Below are positions 55,857-64,000 of a stretch of DNA of 64,000 bases, piece after piece. The stretch is from Hysterium pulicare CBS 123377 (taxonomy: Eukaryota > Ascomycota > Dothideomycetes > Hysteriales > Hysteriaceae), in NCBI GenBank assembly GCA_000467715.1, contig AJFK01000977.1, positions 122,027 to 186,026 on the forward strand, read 5' to 3'. The translations under genes and the position numbers were made by a program. How positions within the stretch are numbered: the stretch's first letter is position 1; each line of letters opens with the position of its first letter. The notes under the pieces were generated by a model, which was not told the DNA's origin, did not search any database, and worked only from the letters and a program-made list of their open reading frames with translations.

Positions 55857-57350
55857 ACCAAAAAATGGGGTAGGAATGACGATTGCAGCGACAAAATGCT
55901 TGTGCATCATAGCTAGCTGGAGAATACCACGGGACTCATCTTGCTAAACGGCGCCTGGAGTCAATATAGTGAATGACGGCACCAATCGCGTGGAACATGA
56001 ATATTGATCAAAGAAGTGATTGCCTGAACCGTGCCACCTGTGCAAATCGTTACCCAGTGCCGCGTAAGATGGACCACTGATCAGGCTGCTGCATTATTTA
56101 AACTTCTTTGTACTGTACACGAATATTCCGGGGTATGAGCGCCGAATAACTGTTGCCTGACTACCGCAGTATAAGAATTCCATGGTTAGAGTCCGATCAT
56201 GTTACGAGCGGGGATTCGTGAAAGACCACATCCGCATACAGTATATGCAAGCTGACGTTCGTATTTGGCGGCCCATGTCTCGGATTGCCAAGGTTAGGAC
56301 TTGGTTATTGAACAAAGTAATTTTGATATACGTAGCAGTTCCAGACTTCGGATTACAATATCATCAGCAGCGGCGTTCGCTCCCAAAACGAGTTCGCTTG
56401 TTCCTTTTGCCGAAGGGCTTGTGATTGCCACCGACTAAATAAGCAACATGTCTTTGGGGGAGAAGATGGGCGTGATGCTGCGCATACCTATGTATGACGC
56501 TGAGTGTGTCTGACGCACTTTGTGGCTTCTATGTGGCCGCGGAGGAGAGACTCGCGATTGTCGTAGCAATGTTTGATCGCGGCCTGCCACGGCCCACTCG
56601 CAAGCCGTCGTATCGTGTGCATCAGGCAGGTCTAGGTACTGTGAAAACAAAGGGCCCTATGTACGTTCTGCGTCCGACAGCGGATGTACAGTACGGCCTG
56701 AAGGAATTCGGCACGCACAGAGACCACATTGCTCTGGTCACCTCCGCTTCGGGAGTCTTGGGCGTGAATCAAAGCAATATTCACATGCGCTAATTGCAAT
56801 ATGGTCTCGTCTGCGCGGACCGGTTGGGCGTGCTTTAGTTACGGGTAGCCCCAAGAGCAGCGACCTCTGTCATCGTGACTCGGAAGACTCTGCACTGATG
56901 ATTTCGAAGAGAGGCGGAGTGGTCCTCTTGCCCACCCGCAACATGCAAGGTCAGCTCCTAGCAATGCAAACCCTGTCCAAAAGGGGATGGCCATTCACTA
57001 AAGACCCTGTGTCTTGGCACACAGAGGGCAATGGGGAGGCTAACCGGCCTGCTCTGATGACAGCCAACGTGGCTCGCTCTCACAGCGCAGGCAGAGAGCG
57101 GGAGGGCTCCTTGGATTCGCCAAACGGCCGTGTGTGCAGCGTGAAAGCGGTCCCTTGCTGCATCAACGCAGAAGGGGGAACGTGGACAGGTGGATTGTGG
57201 GCCGCCGAACCTGTGCAGAGAATTTGCAGAAGCGTTGCAACCGCCACTGTGAGTGGGCAAGCGGGATTGCTGGCTGAAGGGCGAATTTGTATGGCTAGGC
57301 CGGTTGAGGGAAGGAAATTATCGAGAGATTCAGAATAGCTGTAACCTAAA
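55857..57350. other. Non-genic stretch downstream of RPL7
   Basis: About 1.5 kb without a supported gene. The 147-codon frame at 56898-57338 has antisense partners of similar length and no domains. The part after 56500 is GC-richer than average. Confidence 0.45.
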
Positions 57351-58614
57351 TTACGCACGGTGCGGGCTGTTGGGGCGATTCGTGTGCCAGTCTCGGGCAC
57401 AGGCGGACACAATTCTCAGCAAGGCGTGGGCGCCATCGTCACGGCCGCTGCACCCACACCACCTCCTTCCTCTCCTTCTCTTCCGCAACAACTGTCTCTT
57501 CACCACCACGCTCCCTCCTCCCTCTCCCTCTCCCTCTTTTGCACTCCTCCTCGCAAACTCCCTTTCTCCCTATACCGTCAACCATCCGCTGCGCTGCCAC
57601 ACGTTCGAAAGCCGCAGAATCTTCTGTGCCCGGGCTGAGCCTGAATCCCTGAGTGTCGGCACTACAACTCCCTCGCACTCCTCCGGCAACCTAACCTCGG
57701 ATTCAGCGGCACCACGAAAGGCGTCCCTGGACATAAACTCCCAACTCCGCCTGAACATAGTCAGACAGCCTCGTCACGTTCTTGCGACTGTCTACGGGCG
57801 GTGCACTCGACTTGGTCTCGTATTGACTTTGTTCCTCGCCGTTTCCTGCTAGGATAGGTCGTCGTTTCTCGAGTTCTGAAAAAGTCCGACCACTTCAGCA
57901 ACCGTGTGCTACTTGAACACCGCCGCCTTATCCTCCTCGTCCGATTGTGGCATTATTCTTCTCGGAGTTACTTCACTTTGGATTCTGTCTAACGACCCTT
58001 GTTTCCCGGTTCTGAGCGTTCACCATCTCATCTGTTCCATCCATTGTCTGGTATCACTCCCTTCGTCCTTTCATGCGAGACACCTTCGGGCGTGTATTCA
58101 CCAGTCTTTCACCAGTGGCGATCTATTGACTTAGATTTCGTCCTGGAACGCGTTCGTGGTACTAGCTTTCCGACACCAAATACTACCTACAACAAAAGTT
58201 TACTCGGCATTTGCTTCTTGTCTACGTCGCACGCGTCCTTTAATTCGACCGCCTCAACATTACCATTTCGGCTTTTTGCGGTTACGTCTACTTCCGGCAT
58301 TGAGATAGATTCACGACCGGTTCACCGCATTATCTCGTTGGAGATTCACCTCGTACGGCACGCTCGATCCTTCTCTCGGTTGCTCATCACACCCACAACT
58401 ACTTGTCACCAGCAATCGTCTTTGTGCATGACAGGAGTCTATTAAAGAGCGTTCGTAGGCTCGCCTAAGAGCTTTCGCTCAGACTTTGCTACGGTCGGGG
58501 ATAGAAGAAATTGTAAGTTGTTGACCGCCATGAACCCACTGAACTCCACTAACGCTTATCACAGGGTGTCTTCCACCGGTTTCTTTTATTCATCTACGAC
58601 TGCGTATTCAAACT
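57351..58614 (+). promoter_or_regulatory. Long pyrimidine-rich promoter/leader region of the cyclin gene
   Basis: About 1.26 kb ahead of the cyclin start. It is dense in C/T tracts (57460-57560 is almost pure CTCCCT runs), with many short upstream ATG frames and no protein-like long frame. A probable spliced leader intron lies at 58513-58564. Such long leaders with uORFs are typical of fungal regulatory genes. The transcription start cannot be placed from sequence. Confidence 0.5.
58513..58564 (+). other. Probable 5'-UTR intron of the cyclin gene
   Basis: A GTAAGT donor at 58513, a CACTAAC branch site and a CACAG acceptor at 58564 define a 52-nt intron ending 50 bp before the cyclin ATG. The intron contains an ATG (GCCATGAAC), which splicing would remove from the leader. 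Confidence 0.7.
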
Positions 58615-60063
58615 ATGCCATCTTTCTACCCCCGCACGATGCCCCGGCAGCTTCCTCTCACCCCTCCTGAATTCGTACCGAATTACAACAGCACCTGTGG
58701 GGGAATGCAGTACCAACAAGCGCCGTACTCTGGCCAGCCGGGCATCCGACAACAAGATGATGGATATGATTTCGCAGATCGTTACGGCCAACTCTCTATT
58801 GCGATGCCGCCGATGTATCCGCAAGCGGGCACTTACTTGAGCAGCGCTCCACCCAGTCTCCCACCGCCAAACTCATACTATGAGCCCATCGGTGCACCTA
58901 TTCTACCACCGATGCGTATGCAGAACAGGGGTTCCATGGGTGACACTGGCATGCATCAGCAAGGTCCTCAAGACATCCCTCAACGCGTTAATGCGCCACC
59001 TAAGGATGAAAAGCCTATCGGTGGAGTGTCGGCCAAGCTGGATTACGATATGGACTGCATGACGGACTTCGTCTGCGAAATGTCTCAGGGAATGTATGAC
59101 CTTCTCAAACCCTCTCTCTGCCTTGCAGATATTGACCTCTTTCGAAGCATTCAACCTGGTAAACCCATGCCTCCGTCTTTTCGGAAATGGGTTCATCAAG
59201 TTCTATGCGCAACCAGGTTACCCTCGGCCACTATTCTGCTCAGCATGTTCTACTTGTCCTCAAGAATGACTTCGTTGTCTTCTCAGGGCAAGGGAACTGA
59301 TTTGCAGCTCTATCGCATGCTCACCATCGCGTTGGTGCTTGGCAGCAAGTTCTTGGATGACAACACGTTCATCAACCGTTCGTGGTCAGAAGTCAGCGGC
59401 ATCCCTGTCGCCGACCTGAATCATCTTGAGGCGGAATGGCTGACCGCTATCGACTTCAAACTCCATCGCGATCCATCTGAGCAGCAAGGATGGTGTTCAT
59501 GGCAAGAGCATTGGAAGGACTATCAAAACCAAGCTGCAGCTCGGCTGAACCGCTCTAATAAACTAAGTCCAATTGATACGAGTGTGCAGCGACAACGTTC
59601 CCTGAACCAGAACAAGCCATTGCCTCCGCTGCCAATCCAGCAGTCCTACAACCCCCCTCCGTACGAGTACACACCTAAATCGTCGCAAACTCAATACAGT
59701 GCACCAAGTTACTCACAGTACGACCCATGGCTTGTACCACGACCTGCGAATGACAACTCTCCGGCATCCGCTCCTACCACCGGGCCAACGACTCCCGAGT
59801 ATTATGGCGGTCCTGGGACCTGGGCACCACCTGAAGGCTACTCGCGTCGCACCATGTTCGGTTTTCCACCCCTGTCTCAGCCACCACCTCCAACTCAGCC
59901 TCAGCAGCAGCCATCAAACTATGTACCTCCTGCATACACACAGCAGTACAATCCACCTGTCTGGAACAATCATTCCATCAATTGTCAGTGCATGTACTGC
60001 GCGCAAAGGCACCCACCATATTTCATGGCCCCCGGTTTCGGTCCTCAACCTGTCGCGGGATAG
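58615..60063 (+). CDS. CLG1/Pho80-type cyclin-like protein
   Basis: Single exon, 482 aa. The N-terminal 140 residues are Pro/Gln/Tyr/Met-rich and disordered. A cyclin box of the Pho85-cyclin (PCL/CLG1) type follows: FRKWVHQVLCATRLPSATIL, LSMFYLSSRM, LYRMLTIALVLGSKFLDDNT and FINRSWSEVSGIPVADLNHL, then EAEWLTAIDFKLH. The C-terminal 170 residues are Pro/Gln/Tyr-rich and end with CQCMYCAQRH. It likely partners a Pho85-like CDK. The second in-frame ATG (codon 9) is a possible alternative start. It is preceded by an exceptionally long leader. Confidence 0.88.
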   Translation: MPSFYPRTMPRQLPLTPPEFVPNYNSTCGGMQYQQAPYSGQPGIRQQDDGYDFADRYGQLSIAMPPMYPQAGTYLSSAPPSLPPPNSYYEPIGAPILPPMRMQNRGSMGDTGMHQQGPQDIPQRVNAPPKDEKPIGGVSAKLDYDMDCMTDFVCEMSQGMYDLLKPSLCLADIDLFRSIQPGKPMPPSFRKWVHQVLCATRLPSATILLSMFYLSSRMTSLSSQGKGTDLQLYRMLTIALVLGSKFLDDNTFINRSWSEVSGIPVADLNHLEAEWLTAIDFKLHRDPSEQQGWCSWQEHWKDYQNQAAARLNRSNKLSPIDTSVQRQRSLNQNKPLPPLPIQQSYNPPPYEYTPKSSQTQYSAPSYSQYDPWLVPRPANDNSPASAPTTGPTTPEYYGGPGTWAPPEGYSRRTMFGFPPLSQPPPPTQPQQQPSNYVPPAYTQQYNPPVWNNHSINCQCMYCAQRHPPYFMAPGFGPQPVAG

Positions 60064-62254
60064 GTTGCAATGGTCGGCTCTGCGGAACTGTGAACTTGCA
60101 CACTCGACGTCTAGGGAACACCCTTCGTAATATGTCAAGTTTGTATGGTTCATATGTTCAGTTGAAAACCTTGTGGATCTGTCGCATACATACATCAGTC
60201 TCTTTGGTTGCGATACCCTAAATTACCTTTTGGATGCATTTGTTCCAGACCGACCATCGGAACAGCACTCCCACCTTTCACACGATACATATTCTACATT
60301 CGGTCACGTTTTTAGCGCTCTTCACACCTGTCCAAAAGTTGTCATTGTTCTATTCCCATATTCGAATTTGCTGTGTGGGCTTTATTTGTTCATGCTTGAA
60401 TTTTCCTTTTCGTTTTGAACCAACGGGGGGACCACTTTCCAATCACCACTAAACATCCCTACCTAATCGGCTCCGATGCTCTTTGCTTCAAAGAGAGAAA
60501 GTGCACCCTTGGTCGACATTGGAACTTCCAAGAGTTTCAAAGGATGTTTGTTTTTTCCTTCGTTATAAACGCTTATTGGCGTCTTCGGGGTCTCACGAAA
60601 AGATGACGGTTTGCGAGCATTTTGCATGTTAGACTTTGCTTTGTTTTTGTTTCATGCCAAGGGTCTTTCTTATTACAATGCGTTATTGCCTATCCCGCTA
60701 GACTACGGCTTTTCCTGGGTTTATCGGTGGGAGCACTGAAAGCGAATATGCGGGGCTTCGGAGTTCTTCAGTTCTTGCCTTTTCTTGTTTTTTTTCTTTT
60801 TGAAAGCGATCCCCAGTTCTATTCTATTTGTCCTCGACCGACTCTTGTAACCTGCTAAATTGCAAGGCTTCTTCGATTCCCCTCACATATCTGCACACAG
60901 GAGTCGTAATCATGGACGCTCTGTACTCTCTTGGTATCAAGTCTTCGGTTTTCGAACATCCAAGACTTTGGTTCTCTTTCTTTCTTTCTACACATCTGCA
61001 TGTCTCTCGTTGAGTGAGCGAACGCACTCGAAGCCTCGATCAGGCGTCTGTCTGCTGCATTCTTGTGGTAGCTTCGTCTTATCTGGTGTCGATGTTTACG
61101 GTCTCTGGTCCACGTGAACCATGAGCTGGCCGCAGCTCCTCATCCTCTTCAGTCAGAATTTGTAATTAATGGCATTCATGATAGGGCATATCTCTGGTTT
61201 TCTTTCTTTTCTCTATAGGGTGGAACAAATATGGTCAGTTCGAGAAGAAAACCCCTGTTGCAGAGGAGCAGACCTTCCCTGCGCACCAAAAATGGAAAAG
61301 AGTTTTCTCGGATGGGCCTTTAGAGCCCGGTCAATTGCTTCGTCCGTTCCCTTCTTGCTTTGCTTGGTGTCTATTAGGAGTGGTAGCAGCATCTTCGTCG
61401 GTGTGCAAAACTCTTCAGTGGGCGGTTTGCGTCATCAAAATGGCGTTTGGGTTTCTTACGGCAAGCCCTGTATTCATGGGGCTGCTACCAACAGCCATTG
61501 GTGTGGCTATTTTGGAGGCATGCTGAACCTCTTGACTCCATAGATCCCTCTTCTATCTGGTAACGACACCTTCGTTTGAAGAAATACAATAGATAAAGTT
61601 TGCTTACGCATGAAGTTGATATATTCGTCTTCCGTGCTATGAATGTTGCATTTTGTTTTCATCCACAATATGGGTTCTCTTAAATACACATAACCTGGTG
61701 CTCTACATTTGAAGAGTACCTTACTCAATATATACTTTGTGACACAGATCAGGGTGTATGCCAATCTTAAGAACTACAACGGAAGATAGTCCCTTGTTCG
61801 AATACCTTTCGAATTGACCATCTTTGTGGAGCACTTAGATGTAAGGAGTAGAAGACGCCCTATAAGGTCTTAAAGCTCCTTGCAAAACCACCGAACAGAA
61901 GCTGTTATCGCCAGAGGAATAGTTCGCAAAAGCGCAACCCTGCGGATTCTACGGCGGCCGCTAATGATGCAGGGCAATTATGATGACCGCATCAATCCTT
62001 CCACCTCAACCGCTCAGGCAAGAATTGAGCAGAAAGGAGCGGACGAACTGAGCGTACAATAGGGCAACCCGCGGCGGAGTTAAGCAACACAGTCGGGAAA
62101 CGGGGCGACCTCTCGCGCCGACGCCAGCTCAAAGAATCCGGCATGCATCCTGGAGGACCATACATGTTCAGAATGGCTTCTTCTCTGCCCTTGTTCACGC
62201 CGCAGCGGGCGTCGACACATTTGTTTTTATATACTTACGCCCGCATCCTTACCT
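60064..62254. other. T-rich 3' flank and intergenic region
   Basis: About 2.2 kb. The first 1 kb is strikingly rich in TTT, CTTT and TTTC runs on the plus strand, consistent with a long 3' UTR of the cyclin gene. No protein-like frame is present. The last few hundred bases before 62255 should be the promoter of the next gene. Confidence 0.45.
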
Positions 62255-63657
62255 ATGCGTCTTCTGCGACGTTCTTCCTTACTGCTTCAATTCCCCCATA
62301 GGAATCACCTCATTAATCGTCGTTCGGCCATCTCTAGTACAGAGAGATTGTTCCATAGCTCCTCCAAAATGGCATCTGCTGGTACTGCGCCCGCACTGTA
62401 TGCGGCCGTAACATCTCCTTCGCAAGCAATGGGAGCAGAGCCGGAAGATGCGAAGGATAAAAAGCATCACCTCAAGGGTGGGAAGGGATTTCGCAATCCC
62501 TGGGATTCGTGGGGCAACTTGAGCTCATGGCAGATGGTCTCAGCTATTATACGGTATGGATATTCGGGTTCTCTCTACTCTTCTTTCAAATCGATCTTTT
62601 AGCTAAGGATATGCCCAGGTCAAGGATCAGCGGTGAATGGAAGCATCCCGATACCACGCCGCCCACAGTCACCGTCCGCAAACCTACCTTCCTCCCATCG
62701 CGGAAGACTCCCTCTTTACGCGCAACATGGCTGGGGCATGCATGTTACTTTGTCGAGTTCCCCAACGGCTTTCGAGTTCTCTTCGATCCTGTGTTCGAGC
62801 ATCGTTGCTCACCCTTCAGTTTCTTCGGCCCACAGAGATTTACAAAGGTTCCCTGCCAGATCGATGATATCCCATTCATAGATGCCGTTGTAATATCACA
62901 TAGCCATTACGACCACCTCTCCCACCCTACAATCATGAAGATTAAAGAGAAACATCCAAACGTGCACTTCTTCGCTCCACTCGGAAACAAAAAGTGGTTT
63001 CTAGCCTGCGGCATCCACAACGTGACGGAGCTAGACTGGTGGGAATCGAGAGATATAACGCTGTCCCTCATGAAAGAATCCCAAGGAACGACACAAAAAG
63101 TCCAAGTAAACACCTCGGGCAAAGGAGAAGGAGACGCTCAAGGCCCAGAGACTATAACAGCCACAATAAACTGCCTACCCTGCCAACACACCTCAGGCCG
63201 CACCCCCTTCGACCGCAGCTTCACCCTCTGGGCCAGCTGGAGCATCACCGCTTCCACCTCCTCCGTCTACTTCGCCGGCGACACAGGCTACCGTTCCGTG
63301 CCCAAGCTTGCCCCCGAAGTAGACGACTACTCGCCCTCGCACAACCTGCCCCACTGCCCCGCCTTCGCGGAAGTAGGCAAGCACAGAGGCCCCTTCGATC
63401 TGGGTCTCATCCCCATAGGAGCGTATGAACCTAGATTCATCATGAGCCCTATGCACGCGAATCCCATGGATAGCGTCAATATCTTTCTCGATACCAAGTG
63501 TAAGCGCGCGTTGGGCATGCATTGGGGGACTTGGGTTTTGACGACCGAGGATGTGATGGAGCCGCCGAGGCTTCTGAAGAAGGCGTTGAAGGAGAAGGGC
63601 GTGGATGAGGAGGGCGTGTTTGATGTTTGTGATATTGGGGAGAGTAGGGAGTTTTGA
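62255..63657 (+). CDS. NAPE-hydrolysing phospholipase D-like metallo-beta-lactamase protein
   Basis: Two exons, 62255-62553 and 62619-63657; 445 aa. The Arg-rich N-terminus ([17 protein letters not shown]) suggests mitochondrial targeting, as in yeast FMP30; an internal Met (MASAGT) could start a shorter form. [39 protein letters not shown], the metal site [27 protein letters not shown] and [16 protein letters not shown] match the NAPE-PLD family. These zinc hydrolases release N-acylethanolamine from N-acyl phosphatidylethanolamine; FMP30 supports cardiolipin homeostasis. The acceptor at 62618 (CCCAG) is the only one that keeps the frame. Confidence 0.92.
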
Positions 63658-64000
63658 GAAAAGACTAAGAAGTTATTATATTTCATGGAAGAAAAGAAGA
63701 GATGCCGAAATATTTCTCAATAAATGAGGCTATGAGATACTTCACAAGACAAGGAAGTAGATTTTACAGATTGTCAGTTTTTAGGTTCCCCTTTTTGGAG
63801 ATGGTAGTCCTGTATATCAATTGGTCATGGAGAGGGGAAACTTTGGAGTTTAGTCTTCCCTAATTTGCTGATGGCGTCGTTGTCCTGTTTCTCATTTCGT
63901 CTCTACTGTAGATTAGCATCTTCTGTATGGATTTGGAACATTCAATCAGCAATTTTCAACCATCTTCAGAGAAGAGAGGCGCAAGTCAAAAAAAAAAAAA
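63658..64000. other. 3' flank of the NAPE-PLD-like gene
   Basis: About 340 bp; no gene. The window ends in a run of at least 12 A (63989-64000), a low-complexity tract. Confidence 0.5.

Noticed and set aside
56898-57338. 147-codon open frame
   Set aside because: Frames of similar length occur antisense; no domain, no start context, no splice structure; composition is unlike neighbouring genes.
57253-58445. Open frames of 148-199 codons in the cyclin leader
   Set aside because: They lie in CT-rich low-complexity DNA and give Ser/Leu/Pro-biased peptides; better explained as leader or promoter.

Overview
The window is nuclear DNA of a filamentous ascomycete (Pezizomycotina). Most genes are split by 47-100 nt introns with GTAAGT-like donors, CTAAC/CTAAT branch sites and short AG acceptors. 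The gene set is typically fungal: a Zn-cluster regulator with a fungal middle domain, a fungal rhodopsin-like membrane protein, AAT and MFS permeases, GMC and FAD oxidases, TYR1 and a CLG1-type cyclin. A Leotiomycete-like species is my inference from gene content and lineage-specific coiled-coil genes. No CRISPR, operon or phage structure is present.

Layout. 0-5.3 kb: end of an unknown gene, a secreted royal-jelly/yellow-type protein, mitochondrial enoyl reductase ETR1 and a convergent 3-ketoacyl-CoA thiolase. 5.3-11.2 kb: a gene-poor stretch holding relics (a copy of the last exon of a dioxygenase that lies intact 30 kb away, and an arylsulfatase fragment), then six-exon NTF2 and a GRE2-like reductase. 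11.2-17.3 kb: a MetE-like methyltransferase, a flavin monooxygenase and an amino-acid permease. 17.3-26.6 kb: two long non-genic stretches around a rhodopsin-like membrane protein, a secreted GMC oxidoreductase and a NADAR enzyme. 26.7-32 kb: F-box protein, transcription factor and an orphan membrane protein. 33.7-37 kb: secreted carboxylesterase convergent with a phytanoyl-CoA-dioxygenase-like enzyme. 37.4-39.4 kb: two head-to-head, lineage-specific coiled-coil genes, both broken by in-frame stops. 40-64 kb: mostly housekeeping (salicylate-hydroxylase-like enzyme, CDK11-type kinase, NDUFAF7, MFS transporter, lipid phosphatase, TYR1, RPS14, RPL7, CLG1-like cyclin, NAPE-PLD-like hydrolase).

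Functional themes. ETR1 (mitochondrial fatty-acid synthesis), thiolase (beta-oxidation), the lipid phosphatase and the NAPE-PLD homologue are lipid genes. NDUFAF7 and ETR1 serve mitochondria. RPS14, RPL7, NTF2 and CDK11 are core growth genes. Secreted or secondary-metabolism-like enzymes (royal-jelly protein, GMC oxidase, esterase, dioxygenase, FMO, salicylate-hydroxylase-like) are scattered rather than forming a clear biosynthetic cluster.

The most notable signal is intron structure. Five of about 67 introns I could place in frame need a GC-AG donor (GCAAGT or GCAAGC), two of them consecutive in RPS14 around a 21-nt exon. There are also coding exons of only 10, 13, 18 and 21 nt. Other points are the duplicated dioxygenase exon, paired stop-interrupted coiled-coil genes, two tight divergent promoters (about 190 bp), and a very long leader with a 5'UTR intron ahead of the cyclin. 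I found no clearly novel multi-gene system. Gene models were built by hand from frame continuity and splice signals.
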